A DNA stretch of 64,000 nucleotides from Mariniradius saccharolyticus AK6 (GCF_000330725.2 NZ_AMZY02000020.1:1-64000), one strand, 5' to 3'; positions 34,723 to 44,958 are shown, counted from the first letter of the stretch. Program-made: numbers and translations. The notes: generated by a model not told the origin, from the sequence alone.

Positions 34723-36558
34723 CTAATGGTCTTCAGTTCGTTCGGGAGCAAGCTGGATTTTCTCGGGAGATCTCCACAGGGCGGACAACAGCAACTCGCG
34801 CATGAATAGGAATTCTTTTGGGATCTTGTCGTATGCTTGTTCGAAGAGCTCACTATGGCCAAGAAGTTCTTTTTTCCAAGGCTCCCGTTCGATCAGCATG
34901 ATTTCTTCGAAATCATCCTTTGTGAAACCGTCCAAGCCATGCCAATCCATGTCTTTGTACCTTGGCCTCCAGCCGATAGGGCACTCCACAGCGGAAATTC
35001 TTCCCTTACATCTACCCAAAATCCACTTCAGGACACGCATGTTATCGCCAAATCCCGGCCATACGAAGTTTCCATCCTTGTCTTTTCTAAACCAGTTGAC
35101 ACCAAAAATCCTTGGAGCATTCTTCAAATCTCTTCCAAATTGTAGCCAATGGTTGAAATAATCACCCAAGTGATAGCCCAGGAACGGTAGCATGGCGAAG
35201 GGATCCCGTCGTACTTTACCGATTTCGCCAAATGCCGCGGCCGTCATTTCAGAACCCATCGTGGCCGCCATGTATACGCCAAAGCTCCAATTGAACGCTT
35301 GATAGACAAGCGGAACAGTGTTGCTCCTTCTGCCTCCAAACACAAAAGCCGTGATCGGTACTCCTTCTGGATTTTCCCATTCGGGATCGATAACCGGGTT
35401 TTGGTAGGCGGGTGCGGTAAACCGGGAATTCGGATGTGCCGCGGGTTTTCCGCTGTTTTTGTCATAAGGCTGTCCATGCCAATCCGTCAAGCCTTCAGGC
35501 ACCTCCTTGGTCATGCCTTCCCACCAAACATCTCCGTCGGCAGTAATCGCCACGTTCGTGAAGATGGTGTTGGACTTAATGCTCTCCATAGCGTTGGGAT
35601 TGGTCTTGTAATTGGTGCCGGGAGCGACACCAAAGTATCCCGCCTCGGGGTTGATGGCGTGAAGCCTACCGTCCCTGCCTTTGTGTATCCAAGCAATGTC
35701 ATCACCCACAGTCGTGATTTTCCATCCGTCGAGTTCTTTTGGCGGGATCAGCATGGCAAAGTTGGTCTTGCCACATGCGCTCGGGAATGCCGCTGCAATG
35801 TAACTTTTCTCCTTCTCGGGACTTTCTACACCCATAATGAGCATGTGTTCCGCGAGCCAACCTTCTTCCCTGCCCAAGGAACTTGCGATACGAAGCGCAA
35901 AACACTTCTTGCCCAAGAGTGCGTTTCCACCATAGCCACTGCCGTAGGAAATGATCAATTTTTCTTCAGGGAAATGGGTGATATACTTGACGGTAGGGTT
36001 GCAAGGCCACTTCACGTCTTTTTGGCCGGGCTTCAAAGGTGCGCCGAGCGTGTGGATACACTTTACGAAGTTTTCGTCGAGGTAAGGCATTACCTGCTTC
36101 CCGATTCGGGTCATGATCCTCATGTTGATCACTACATATTCGCTGTCAGTGATTTGGACACCGTAGCGGGCAAGTGGCGAACCAACAGGACCCATACAAA
36201 ACGGAATCACAAAAAGCGTCCTGCCCTGCATGCTTCCTTTGGTCAGGTCGTTGAGGATGTTTTTCATTTCGGAAGGATTCATCCAATTGTTGGTCGGGCC
36301 GGCGTCTTCCTTCCTTCGGCTGCAGATATAGGTTCTATCCTCCACCCTGGCGACGTCGCTTGGATCGGAAAAACAGGCGTAACTATTGGGTCTCTTTTCA
36401 GGATTCAGTTTGATAAATGTGCCTTTATCTACCAATTGTTGGCAAAGCGCGTCGTATTCTTCTTTGGAGCCATCGCACCAATGAACTTTCTCGGGTGTAA
36501 AATGGGCCTCCATTTGGGCCACCCAAGTTTTCAATTCTAATTTTGCCTCGGTAATCAT
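34723..36558 (-). CDS. pckG: Phosphoenolpyruvate carboxykinase (GTP)
   Basis: A 611-residue GTP-type PEPCK that interconverts oxaloacetate and phosphoenolpyruvate in gluconeogenesis. The P-loop with the reactive cysteine, FPSACGKTN, is near residue 257-265. The metal and substrate region ([20 protein letters not shown]) and the family stretch [12 protein letters not shown] are intact. Many Bacteroidota have the ATP type instead; the GTP type is usual in this lineage. It stands alone. Confidence 0.96.
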   Translation of the reverse strand: MITEAKLELKTWVAQMEAHFTPEKVHWCDGSKEEYDALCQQLVDKGTFIKLNPEKRPNSYACFSDPSDVARVEDRTYICSRRKEDAGPTNNWMNPSEMKNILNDLTKGSMQGRTLFVIPFCMGPVGSPLARYGVQITDSEYVVINMRIMTRIGKQVMPYLDENFVKCIHTLGAPLKPGQKDVKWPCNPTVKYITHFPEEKLIISYGSGYGGNALLGKKCFALRIASSLGREEGWLAEHMLIMGVESPEKEKSYIAAAFPSACGKTNFAMLIPPKELDGWKITTVGDDIAWIHKGRDGRLHAINPEAGYFGVAPGTNYKTNPNAMESIKSNTIFTNVAITADGDVWWEGMTKEVPEGLTDWHGQPYDKNSGKPAAHPNSRFTAPAYQNPVIDPEWENPEGVPITAFVFGGRRSNTVPLVYQAFNWSFGVYMAATMGSEMTAAAFGEIGKVRRDPFAMLPFLGYHLGDYFNHWLQFGRDLKNAPRIFGVNWFRKDKDGNFVWPGFGDNMRVLKWILGRCKGRISAVECPIGWRPRYKDMDWHGLDGFTKDDFEEIMLIEREPWKKELLGHSELFEQAYDKIPKEFLFMRELLLSALWRSPEKIQLAPERTEDH

Positions 36559-36752
36559 GATTGAATGGGTTTAATTTTTAAAAATATGCCAAAATTTCTC
36601 GCTTTTCGGGATTCATCTCTATTTCCCGAAATCAAAGTTACCATTTTTGGGGAAAGGTCTCGTTCGTGGTATGATGATATAAATCCTTGAAAAGGCTGAT
36701 AATTGTCAGAAAAGGGGAAGTTCAAAATAGGCCAAAAACAACTTGGCCAAGG

Positions 36753-37922
36753 TCAGTTAACTTTTTCCTCACCTTTCCATTTGAACGGGGTGAGGTCAAT
36801 ACTCGACTCTCCACGGGTCATTTGTTGTGCAATCGCTTCTCCTAATCCCGCAGAGTGCTTGAAACCATGCCCACTGCAGGGTGAGGCCACGATTACTTCG
36901 GGAAAATCCGGCAACGCATCCACCACGAAATAGGAATCCTCCGTCATGGTGTAAATGCAGACCTTCGACTCCTTGACTTCGGGAGTTACAAAATTTAGCC
37001 TTCCGGCAATCTTTTCCCGAATAAAATGCTGCTGTTCCTCGACAGATACGTCCCTTGACAAGGTATCCGGATGCTTACTTTCCCTGAAAGACTCCGAGGC
37101 CACCTTGACCGTCCTACCATCCAAAGAGGGAAATCCGTAGATAAAGTCCTCTGCCCCCTTGCCGAAGCCCCACATGAACACGGGCATCTTTCCGTTGGCG
37201 AACTTGCCATTTTCGATCGGAAGCCAATGGAGAATCTGCCTACAAATCTTGAAATGTGTTTTATGGCTTGGGGGGAGAAAATCCTTTACCCAAGCTCCTG
37301 TGCTTAAAACAACCCGCTCAGCCCAAAACTCCCCCTGATTGGTGTGGATGCTGACGCCGCCATTGGATGGAGCGATCCCAAGTACTTTGGTGTGTGTCTT
37401 CACGATGGCATTGTTTTTCTCTGCCAGCTGGATTTGGGTTTTCACGGCGAGTTCCGGGATCAAATAACCTGCACTTGGTTCGAAGTAAGCTATGCCGCTA
37501 GGTTCTAGGTTAAACTCCGGGAAATGGCTGACCAGTTTATTTTGATCCCAAACTTCGTGGGCAATACCCATCTGTCCGGCAAACTTGACGGTGCGGTTGA
37601 AAAACCCATCAGAACCGTGTTTTGACCAGGCACTTCCGCCCGAATCCATCAACAAACCCCCGACCTGATGCATGATTTGTATGCCGGTCATAGCTTTGAT
37701 TTCCTGCCAGATTTCATGGGAGCGCATGACCAAGGGTACAAAATCAGCGCCTTCGCCGACTGCCAAACGCGTGATTCGTGTCTCTCCATGGGAAGAGCCC
37801 ATGGTGTGTGGCGGTGAAAACTGGTCGATACCAAGTACTTTTTTCCCAGATTTACTGAGTTGCCAAAGGGCGGCGGAACCGAGGGCACCCAGGCCGATGA
37901 CCGCTAAGTCGAATGAATGCAT
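36753..37922 (-). CDS. solA: MSOX/MTOX-type FAD-dependent amine oxidase (SolA-like)
   Basis: A 389-residue flavoprotein of the monomeric sarcosine oxidase / N-methyltryptophan oxidase family. The FAD motif VIGLGALGSAALWQLSKSGKKVLGID is at residues 8-33. The covalent-flavin cysteine is C322 in VCIYTMTED, matching the family's CMYT motif. The C-terminal SGHGFKHS loop is conserved. It would oxidise an N-methyl amino acid and produce formaldehyde and peroxide. Substrate choice between sarcosine and N-methyltryptophan cannot be read from the sequence. It has no operon partner. Confidence 0.85.
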   Translation of the reverse strand: MHSFDLAVIGLGALGSAALWQLSKSGKKVLGIDQFSPPHTMGSSHGETRITRLAVGEGADFVPLVMRSHEIWQEIKAMTGIQIMHQVGGLLMDSGGSAWSKHGSDGFFNRTVKFAGQMGIAHEVWDQNKLVSHFPEFNLEPSGIAYFEPSAGYLIPELAVKTQIQLAEKNNAIVKTHTKVLGIAPSNGGVSIHTNQGEFWAERVVLSTGAWVKDFLPPSHKTHFKICRQILHWLPIENGKFANGKMPVFMWGFGKGAEDFIYGFPSLDGRTVKVASESFRESKHPDTLSRDVSVEEQQHFIREKIAGRLNFVTPEVKESKVCIYTMTEDSYFVVDALPDFPEVIVASPCSGHGFKHSAGLGEAIAQQMTRGESSIDLTPFKWKGEEKVN

Positions 37923-38024
37923 GCTGCAGTTTATTGATTAATTGATGGCTGGGACATAGATACCAAAATTCTGCTTGCCCTCCCGCAAATCGAGCATTGA
38001 AAAAATCAGCGCATTACGATTTGG

Positions 38025-38873
38025 CTACTTTCCCTTTCCTCCTTTGGACTTGGCATCTTTCAAAACCTTTTTTTCCTCACTTTCGAGCTTTCGTTGCACC
38101 TTTCGGACATCTTCGGCAGGAGGGAGGTTTTCTGGAATTATTCCTCGCTTCCCTAGCATTTCTCGGACCGCAAGGTTGTTGTCAATGTGCTCTTGTTCAA
38201 TCTTAGTCTGGCCTTTTAGGTCTTTGCTTTGTACATTCAACCCCGTCATTTCTGCTGCCAAGTCTTTGGCCTTAATCGAAATTGTGGGAAGGAAGTCTGC
38301 CAAAGGTCTATTTTCCGGAATATCCATTTTCCTTTTCAATTGAAAAGTGGATAGTCTAAAAAGTGCTTGGTCTCCTTTTGACCTAATTATCGCAAAACCT
38401 TGGTTGTCGACACCTCGCTCATAGAGAATTCCAGACAATTGTTTTTCAGTTTGGCTCAATTTCTCCCTCGCCTTTAGTCTTTCATATTCTAATAGGCGTT
38501 TTTCAACCAATTCGGCACGTCTTGTCTGAACTGCGAAATAATTTTGTGCAAATGAAATCTCCTCTTTTCTCGAATCTCCGTTTTGCGCGATTAAATAACA
38601 GGCATATCGTGTTAAAAGCGTGTCATCAATTTGCTTTTCTGCGCCCTTTGGCATTTGGATCGTTTTCCTGACATCAGGAAAATGATTTCCCACGTCTTCC
38701 CCTGCATTTTTGCATGATTCTTTTGCTTTTGAGATCACCTTTTCAAAATTCTCCCATTTTGCGTAACCAAGAATGGACTGGAGTTCGCGACCGCTCCAGC
38801 ATTCAAGTCCCTCCAAAACATACCTAGCTTGCTCAAATCGATCAAAAAGCTCGTAAATTTCTTCTTTTTTCAT
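38025..38873 (-). CDS. dinD: DNA damage-inducible protein D (DinD)
   Basis: A 282-residue protein matching DinD, whose E. coli member inhibits RecA filaments. The N-terminal BRO-like helix-turn region (ELQSILGYAKWENFEKVISKAKESC) and the central RYACYLIAQNGDSRKEEISFAQNYFAVQTR are the family's hallmark, with a basic C-terminal tail (KGGKGK). It is single. Direct repeats CCACCTA (38901-38907 and 38921-38927) flank an ACTC-AAA-GAGT dyad just below a promoter-like TATCTTTA on the minus strand, a plausible operator for damage control. DinD genes are often accessory. Confidence 0.9.
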   Translation of the reverse strand: MKKEEIYELFDRFEQARYVLEGLECWSGRELQSILGYAKWENFEKVISKAKESCKNAGEDVGNHFPDVRKTIQMPKGAEKQIDDTLLTRYACYLIAQNGDSRKEEISFAQNYFAVQTRRAELVEKRLLEYERLKAREKLSQTEKQLSGILYERGVDNQGFAIIRSKGDQALFRLSTFQLKRKMDIPENRPLADFLPTISIKAKDLAAEMTGLNVQSKDLKGQTKIEQEHIDNNLAVREMLGKRGIIPENLPPAEDVRKVQRKLESEEKKVLKDAKSKGGKGK

Positions 38874-38940
38874 AAAACAATTGGTTTGTTTTCTTTAAGC
38901 CCACCTACTCAAAGAGTCAACCACCTAAAGATACATTAAA

Positions 38941-40608
38941 TCAATTGCTAAACAAAGGAGGCCGCTTCCGCTGCCAATCGGTCTTTTCCTGATAGGCGCG
39001 ACCGAGCATAATCAGCTTTTCCTCGTCAAACAGATTAGCCAGGAACGTAATCGAAGTAGGGCTTCCGTTATCGGCAAATCCGTTGGGCATACACAGCGCG
39101 GGATGACCCGTCAAATTGGTGATCTGCAATTGGTTACCGCCATAGGTCGGCGTGACGATCACGTCGTATTGTTGGAAAAGGGCATGCATCTCTTCGATCA
39201 AGATACTGCGGAATCTATTGGCTTGGATGTACTCGACCGCGGGGATAAACCGCGATGAACGGAAAAGATTGGGCCAAGCGCCCCGGTGCTGTGCCACCAA
39301 TTGGTCGTCCAAGTTTAAGCGGGTGAGATCATCGAAAGCCGCTGCGCCTTCGACATAAAGTGAGATCAACATGCTGCTTGGGTCGACGGAAGTCTTCAAT
39401 TCAACGGGCTCAAGCTGAAGTCCCATTTCCCGCAGGTCATCCAATACCTTTTTGTCTTTGTCGATATTGGGGCGAATGCCTTCAAAAAAAGCGGCGAAAT
39501 AGCCAATCTTGAGGCTCTTGAGCGGTTTGTCCGCATCAAAATTGAAAGCGGCAGGAATCGTGCTTTTGTCTTTATTGTCAAAACCATTGATCACAGAAAG
39601 TACAATCCCGTTGTCCAAAGTAGAGCGGGACATAGGTCCAACCTTGTCCATCGACCAGCTGAGGGCCATCGCCCCATGCCGGCTTACCCTGCCAAATGTC
39701 GGCCTCAGACCGGTCACGCCGTTTCGGGTCGAGGGCGATACGATGCTTCCGAGCGTCTCGGTACCTATGGCAAATGGCACCAAACCGGCACTCACGGCGG
39801 AACCGGAGCCAGCAGATGAACCACTGGAACCTTGTGTCAGATTCCATGGGTTTTTGGTCACACCACCGTACCAGACATCGCCCATCGCCAAGGCGCCAAG
39901 TGTAAATTTACCAACCAATACCGCCCCGGCTGCATCCAGCTTTTCCACGACGGTGGCAGTCTCGTCGATCACTTGGTCCTTGTAGGGAGTAGCTCCCCAA
40001 GTGGTTTTTGTTCCCTTCACCGCCAAAAGATCCTTGATGCCATAGGGTATCCCATGCAAGGGACCTCTGTATTTTCCTTGGGCAAGTTCTGCATCCATTG
40101 CTTTGGCTTTCGCCACCGCATCTTCCTTCATCAGTGTGATCAGGCATTGAAGTGTATCCGCATACCGCTCGATCCTGTCGAGATAGATTTTGGTCAATCG
40201 CTCCGAGCTCAGCTGTTTATTCTTGATCAAAACAGAAAGCTCCGCGACGGACAGAAAGGCAATATCGACATCCCTTTTGGGTAAATCCACCTGACCTGGT
40301 AATCCCCAGTTGGGGGATTTCTGCTCCTGTTTCGGCACAAAGCCGTGGGGAAGTGGGTTGAAATACAGTGCGGGGGCGATGGAATTTGCCAAGGGCTGCT
40401 TGCGCATCGTCTCGAAACTCGCCCGATGGTTGCGGAGATTTTGCAACATGCTGTCCCGCTCCACAGGCGTGAATTCGAGACCGACCAATATCTCCGCCTG
40501 GGAAATGGCTTCGGGATTGATCTCAGCGAGCATTTTCCCGCCGACAAAACCCACGGTAGTGAAAACTGCAGCCAAAAGGAGCAAAAGGAAGTGGTTCTTT
40601 TTTATCAT
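38941..40608 (-). CDS. Exported amidase (amidase signature family)
   Basis: A 555-residue protein with an N-terminal signal or membrane anchor (FLLLLLAAVFTTVGFVGG). The amidase signature catalytic set is readable: Lys192 in GIPYGIKDLL, the cis-Ser in QGSSGSSAGS, and the nucleophile Ser in GTETLGSIVSP. The leader and the lack of gatB or gatC nearby argue against GatA of the tRNA amidotransferase. It probably hydrolyses an amide in the periplasm; the substrate is unknown. Confidence 0.88.
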   Translation of the reverse strand: MIKKNHFLLLLLAAVFTTVGFVGGKMLAEINPEAISQAEILVGLEFTPVERDSMLQNLRNHRASFETMRKQPLANSIAPALYFNPLPHGFVPKQEQKSPNWGLPGQVDLPKRDVDIAFLSVAELSVLIKNKQLSSERLTKIYLDRIERYADTLQCLITLMKEDAVAKAKAMDAELAQGKYRGPLHGIPYGIKDLLAVKGTKTTWGATPYKDQVIDETATVVEKLDAAGAVLVGKFTLGALAMGDVWYGGVTKNPWNLTQGSSGSSAGSGSAVSAGLVPFAIGTETLGSIVSPSTRNGVTGLRPTFGRVSRHGAMALSWSMDKVGPMSRSTLDNGIVLSVINGFDNKDKSTIPAAFNFDADKPLKSLKIGYFAAFFEGIRPNIDKDKKVLDDLREMGLQLEPVELKTSVDPSSMLISLYVEGAAAFDDLTRLNLDDQLVAQHRGAWPNLFRSSRFIPAVEYIQANRFRSILIEEMHALFQQYDVIVTPTYGGNQLQITNLTGHPALCMPNGFADNGSPTSITFLANLFDEEKLIMLGRAYQEKTDWQRKRPPLFSN

Positions 40609-40683
40609 CTGCTTATTGAAGTTTACCTTTGGATAACCAAAGCACTCGAATTTTGATTATGCTTTGGAAGATAAACAAATCCC

Positions 40684-41115
40684 ATGAGTCAGGAAAATAC
40701 TCCCACCTATCCCATGCCGATGCGGGGCATGTTGTTGTTGATCGGCATGTACACGTTTGCTTGGGCGGCATTTTTCAGGTATTTCGGTCCGGACCTCCTG
40801 CGCTGGTTTTCCATGGACAAAGGGTTTGTGGCCAGCGCCTCCCCGACTACGATGGGCAGCGTTGGGATGTTGGTGGGGTTCTTTATTTTCCTAAGTGCTT
40901 TTTATCCAATCAGTTGGAGATACCTGACCTTGGCCGGGATTATTGGGAAAATACTCATTTTGGCGTGGTTTCTTGGACAGTTTTTGCCCGAACTTGGCTG
41001 GAACAAGAGAACGATCTTCCATGTGGCATTTTCCGAAATCTTCTGGATGATCCCTCTGATCGTGGTGTATTTTCGGGCTTTGAAAGTGAAAAAATATTTG
41101 GAGAACCAAACTTGA
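40684..41115 (+). CDS. Small integral membrane protein
   Basis: A 143-residue protein with four hydrophobic segments (about 14-30, 52-75, 80-100, 113-132). The loop carrying WFSMDKGFVASASPTT is the longest. No catalytic motif or known family is evident. It lies between the amidase gene (divergent) and the exported TIM-barrel gene 50 bases downstream on the same strand. Confidence 0.75.
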   Translation: MSQENTPTYPMPMRGMLLLIGMYTFAWAAFFRYFGPDLLRWFSMDKGFVASASPTTMGSVGMLVGFFIFLSAFYPISWRYLTLAGIIGKILILAWFLGQFLPELGWNKRTIFHVAFSEIFWMIPLIVVYFRALKVKKYLENQT

Positions 41116-41131
41116 TCGACATTGATTTGGG

Positions 41132-41139
41132 TAAATTTG
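41132..41139 (+). promoter_or_regulatory. TAnnTTTG-type box before the TIM-barrel gene
   Basis: TAAATTTG at 41132-41139 matches the Bacteroidota -7 consensus. A TTG at 41112-41114, 17 bases upstream, can serve as the -33 element. The start codon is 28 bases downstream. Confidence 0.5.
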
Positions 41140-41167
41140 GTTATTAACAATACCCCAAAATCCGACC

Positions 41168-42130
41168 ATGAACAGAAGAAGATTCCTCCAAACCACTACT
41201 GCCCTCACTTTGGCCAGCCAACTTCCAAACTCTGAGATCTTTGCCGCCAATCCCGCCAAAGTAGGGAACTTGGGCGTGGCGCTTTTTACCCTGCCAAAAT
41301 CCCTTTCACAGGATTTTGAAGGCACGCTGAAAATGATCAGCGATATGGGCTTTAGTGAGCTTGAGTTTTTTGGCCCTTACGATTACAGTGGGGAAGCGGC
41401 CAAGAAGCAGTGGGAAATGGCCGCGAAGGCACTGGGTTTCTCTGGTTCTGGATATTTTGGCAAGAGCCCTAAGGAGTTGAAAGCACTTTTGAAAAAATAC
41501 AAGCTTTCCTCTCCCGCTATCCATGTCGACCTGCCAACACTGCGTGAAAATATGGCGGGTGTGGCCGAGGCTGCGGATGTCATTGGGCACAAATATGTCG
41601 GCATTGCCATGATACCGGATGATATGCGCAAGACCCTCGATGACTACAAGCGCACGGCAGATATCTTCAATGAAGTGGGTAAGTCGGCCAAGAAATATGG
41701 TTTGACTTTCTTTTACCACAACCATGGCTATGGGCACAAACCTGTCGATGGGACCATTCCGTTTCAATTGATCTTGGACAATACAGATCCGGATTTGGTC
41801 AAGATGGAAATGGACGTGTTTTGGTTCAGTGCGGCGGGCATCAACCCCGTGGATTATCTGAAAAACAATCCCGGAAGGTTCCCCCTGCTGCATGTGAAGG
41901 ATATGTCGGAGAAGAAGACTTTTGCCAAAGATGGCAGCAACATGGGCGAATGGATGGGTATGTTCCCCTATTTGGCAGATGCGGGAGCGGGTGTTTTGGA
42001 TCTTGAGACGATTCTCTGCGAAGCCAAAAAAGCCGGGGCAAAGCATTTCTTCCTCGAAAAAGACAACACACCCAATCCCCAGCAGGCACTCCAAGCGAGC
42101 TATGATTTCCTATCGAAGGTGAAGTGTTGA
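41168..42130 (+). CDS. Exported sugar phosphate isomerase/epimerase-like TIM barrel
   Basis: A 320-residue protein with a Tat-like leader (MNRRRFLQTTTALTLASQ) followed by an AP-endonuclease-2-type TIM barrel (about 34-318). Metal-ligand candidates typical of this family are seen in HNHGYGH (about 183-189), EMDVFWF (about 215) and HVKD (about 246). Bacteroidota encode many such exported proteins next to sugar or inositol genes. The substrate is unknown; sugar phosphate is unlikely in the periplasm despite the family name. Confidence 0.88.
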   Translation: MNRRRFLQTTTALTLASQLPNSEIFAANPAKVGNLGVALFTLPKSLSQDFEGTLKMISDMGFSELEFFGPYDYSGEAAKKQWEMAAKALGFSGSGYFGKSPKELKALLKKYKLSSPAIHVDLPTLRENMAGVAEAADVIGHKYVGIAMIPDDMRKTLDDYKRTADIFNEVGKSAKKYGLTFFYHNHGYGHKPVDGTIPFQLILDNTDPDLVKMEMDVFWFSAAGINPVDYLKNNPGRFPLLHVKDMSEKKTFAKDGSNMGEWMGMFPYLADAGAGVLDLETILCEAKKAGAKHFFLEKDNTPNPQQALQASYDFLSKVKC

Positions 42131-42217
42131 CAATGGGTACTTCCGAAGTGAAGATGACGGTTTGATTGAAGTTAGTCCTGAATTTGGTTTGGTGAAAGGT
42201 TTCACTTTCCTAAAAAT

Positions 42218-42859
42218 TCATTCTCTCCAAATCAAGTATTCAATTTCCATTTTCTCAACCTGCCATTGTGCCACCGAAAAATCCTCAGCTACAAGGGTGG
42301 AATCATTGAGCAATTTCAGGTCTCCTTTCAGTCGATATTGTATTCTGGACCCTTCCGAGCTAGCGTAAACATTGAAATGCAAGTCGGTATAAAATACTAG
42401 ATTCGGGCGATTTTTAATCGCATGCTCGATATTCGAACCAACGGACACGCCATACATATCCTCAATCATATTGCTTTCGATTACCAGATAGTCAACCACT
42501 GAATCTTCATCGTGCTTCATCGCAATCGAGAAAACTTCTTGCTCCTTTTGGGTCACAAGATATAGGTCAAAATTTGGACCGTCTTGTTGACCAATTGTTT
42601 TTGAGATAAGGAAACCTGGGAAATGAGTATTGATTTCTTCAATTAGATTGGATTGTGAAAGTTTTTTTAAATCCATTTCCCCAAGTTCTGATTCAGTCAA
42701 CAAAATCGAAGAAACTGGAAAGCTCTCTCCCTCCGAACCAGAATCAGCATTTTTAGCCTTGCCCGAATTTTTTGGTGAACAGGCGGCAAAGATAAAAAGG
42801 AGCAGAAGATACCTTGGAGCTTGCCGGGTAGAACTTGAGTACCTGGATTTATTGCACAT
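42218..42859 (-). CDS. Hypothetical lipoprotein
   Basis: A 213-residue protein whose N-terminus holds a basic stretch and a hydrophobic segment ending FAAC (about residue 27), predicting lipid attachment. A Ser/Lys/Gly linker precedes a globular domain of about 160 residues. The segment YGVSVGSNIEHAIKNRPNL resembles a conserved loop in several small bacterial lipoproteins of unknown function. Its start overlaps the end of the upstream gene by 11 bases, so the two are co-translated. Confidence 0.7.
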   Translation of the reverse strand: MCNKSRYSSSTRQAPRYLLLLFIFAACSPKNSGKAKNADSGSEGESFPVSSILLTESELGEMDLKKLSQSNLIEEINTHFPGFLISKTIGQQDGPNFDLYLVTQKEQEVFSIAMKHDEDSVVDYLVIESNMIEDMYGVSVGSNIEHAIKNRPNLVFYTDLHFNVYASSEGSRIQYRLKGDLKLLNDSTLVAEDFSVAQWQVEKMEIEYLIWRE

Positions 42860-43268
42860 CTTGATGTTTGATGGTTATACCGTCTAATTCAGTTTCCTTG
42901 ATGTCGACATCTGCTTTGTGGTCAAAGATCAAGGTGACGTTTTGATTGTCTGTCCAAATCGCTCTAACGTCAAGACCGCCAAAGTCATTGGAATGTTCAC
43001 CGTAATAGTCGTCACTCGCAATCAATACATTTCCCCACATGCTATTACTTAGCTGGCTATCATGCTCGAATATCGCCACCTGAGTGGAATATCCTGTAGT
43101 GGCGCCGCAATCTCTGACAAAAATCACCGCTTTGTATTTTTTGTTGGGGGAATAGGTCTCCGACACGATTTGATTTCCGCACATATCTGAAAACACGGAA
43201 TCAGCCCATATCCAAATCAATATAATCATCCCAAACCCGATCAGAAGTGAATGAAACAGTTTCCTCAT
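42849..43268 (-). CDS. Hypothetical DUF5412-like exported protein
   Basis: About 139 residues from the ATG at 43268; a TTG four codons upstream is possible. One N-terminal membrane segment (LLIGFGMIILIWIWA) is followed by MCGNQIVSETYSPNKKYKAVIFVRDCGATTGYSTQVAIF, with the CGATT motif and nearby cysteines typical of a widespread small family often labelled DUF5412. The role is unknown. Its 3' end overlaps the start of the next lipoprotein gene. Confidence 0.75.
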   Translation of the reverse strand: MRKLFHSLLIGFGMIILIWIWADSVFSDMCGNQIVSETYSPNKKYKAVIFVRDCGATTGYSTQVAIFEHDSQLSNSMWGNVLIASDDYYGEHSNDFGGLDVRAIWTDNQNVTLIFDHKADVDIKETELDGITIKHQDVQ

Positions 43269-43521
43269 AAAGTCAACCAAAATTGATTACTGTGACAGCC
43301 ACAAGTGAGGCCATAGTCAAATTGAATAAATATCCGATTAGTTAATCATTATTCCTACCCTAAAAATGGTCTTTTTATCGAAAGCTGTTTTTTTGTTCAA
43401 AAGAGAAGAAACAAAGAAACCTTGCCTGAGGATTGTTCCGATTTGGAATTTTCCCCCAACAAGGTTTTAGGTTTCAATAGGCTGAAAGAAGATAAATTAT
43501 ATCCGACTTGGAGGAGGGAAA

Positions 43522-44958
43522 CTATTGCCCCTGACCCAAGGAGTATGCGGCCTTCCCGTCAAAGGCGTAGAGATTTTCTGTTTTGATCGAATCGATATTC
43601 TGATCAATCGCGTTTTTGAGCAGTTCCACAATGCTTTGCTTGGTGATGCTGGCACCATCTTTTGGCTTAAACCTGCATCTCCAATGGTCGGTGCAGAATG
43701 TCTCCTTGAACCCGTCGGGCCATACCTTGATGCCGCGGTTGGTGATCATGGTCAATTCGATACCGCCGGTTCCAATGCTTTTCACCTTTTCGGCCAGCTC
43801 GTTTGGATCAAGTCCTGCCCAGTGCACAAACACATCCACTCCCACGAGTTCTTTTTTGGCAGCAGCCCTACGCTTGTACTTCGGTAGGTTCAGGGCCGAA
43901 TTGTTGGCGTAGGAGACAGACTTAAGGATGGATGGCTTCATGCCCAAGTTGGCAATCACTGCCTGTGCAAATTCCTTGGTGCCGACTTTTTGCTTGCTGG
44001 TTCCTTCTTTGAAAATGTCATAAGTATGGATACCATCTTCCAAAGTCTTTAACCAGGCGTTTTGGACTTTCTCGGCGACCTCAGTTTGCCCGATATGGTT
44101 GAGCATCATGATGGCACCTTGCAAAAGCCCTGATGGGTTGGCCACATTTTGACCTGCCCTTCTTGGTGCCGAACCGTGGATCGCTTCGAACATGGAGCAT
44201 TCTTCGCCGATATTGGCCGAACCAGCCAATCCTACCGAGCCAGTAATCTGCGCGGCCACGTCACTCAAAACATCCCCATACAGGTTGGGCATAACGATTA
44301 CATCGAAGGCCTCCGGCGTATCAGCCATTTTGGCTGCCCCGATGTCGATGATCCAGTGTTCGTTTTCTATTTCGGGATATTCCTTGGCGATCTCGTCAAA
44401 TACTTGGTGGAACAGACCATCTGTCTGCTTCATGATGTTGTCTTTGGTGAAGCAGGTTACTTTCTTGCGATTCTGCTGCTTTGCATATTCAAAGGCATAG
44501 CGTACGATTTTTTCGCAACCTGGACGGCTGATAAGCTTGAGGCATTGGACCACTTCGTCGGTCTGCTGATGCTCGATGCCGGCATACAGGTCCTCCTCAT
44601 TTTCCCTGACAATGACGATGTCCATCACCGGGTGCTTGGTACTTACAAAGGGATGCAGACTCATGCAAGGGCGCACGTTGGCATAAAGTCCCAGAAACTT
44701 ACGCGTAGTCACATTCAGACTCTTGTAGCCACCACCCTGAGGTGTTGTGATGGGTGCCTTGAGAAAAATCTTGTTGCGGCGAATCGTGTCCCAGGATTCT
44801 GCTGCGATGCCTGAAGTATTGCCGGCGAGGTACACTTTCTCTCCCACCTCAATCTCGTCGATTTCAAGTTTGGCACCTGCTGCCAAGATGATTTCCAACG
44901 TGGCATCCATGATTTCCGGGCCGATTCCGTCGCCCTTTGCTACTGTTATCCTTGTCAT
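43522..44958 (-). CDS. icd: NADP-dependent isocitrate dehydrogenase
   Basis: A 478-residue TCA-cycle enzyme making 2-oxoglutarate. The N-terminal GDGIGPEI, substrate-binding SLNVTTRKFLGLYANVRP (Arg-rich), metal-binding MPNLYGDVLSD and cofactor region EAIHGSAPRRAGQNVANPSG are all present. The last 130 residues form the C-terminal extension of the Thermus-type subfamily. It is followed on the same strand by no operon partner; fumC lies 300 bases upstream in transcription order. Confidence 0.95.
   Translation of the reverse strand: MTRITVAKGDGIGPEIMDATLEIILAAGAKLEIDEIEVGEKVYLAGNTSGIAAESWDTIRRNKIFLKAPITTPQGGGYKSLNVTTRKFLGLYANVRPCMSLHPFVSTKHPVMDIVIVRENEEDLYAGIEHQQTDEVVQCLKLISRPGCEKIVRYAFEYAKQQNRKKVTCFTKDNIMKQTDGLFHQVFDEIAKEYPEIENEHWIIDIGAAKMADTPEAFDVIVMPNLYGDVLSDVAAQITGSVGLAGSANIGEECSMFEAIHGSAPRRAGQNVANPSGLLQGAIMMLNHIGQTEVAEKVQNAWLKTLEDGIHTYDIFKEGTSKQKVGTKEFAQAVIANLGMKPSILKSVSYANNSALNLPKYKRRAAAKKELVGVDVFVHWAGLDPNELAEKVKSIGTGGIELTMITNRGIKVWPDGFKETFCTDHWRCRFKPKDGASITKQSIVELLKNAIDQNIDSIKTENLYAFDGKAAYSLGQGQ

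Noticed and set aside
35299-36540. A 413-codon open frame on the plus strand
   Set aside because: It is fully antisense to the intact pckG gene, has no homology pattern, and reflects codon bias of the true gene.
38025-38873. Prophage remnant marked by the Bro-like dinD gene
   Set aside because: No integrase, capsid, lysis gene or attachment repeat is seen around it; the flanking genes are metabolic.
38941-40608. GatA subunit of glutamyl-tRNA amidotransferase
   Set aside because: The protein has an export signal and no gatB or gatC gene is nearby; it fits a secreted amidase better.
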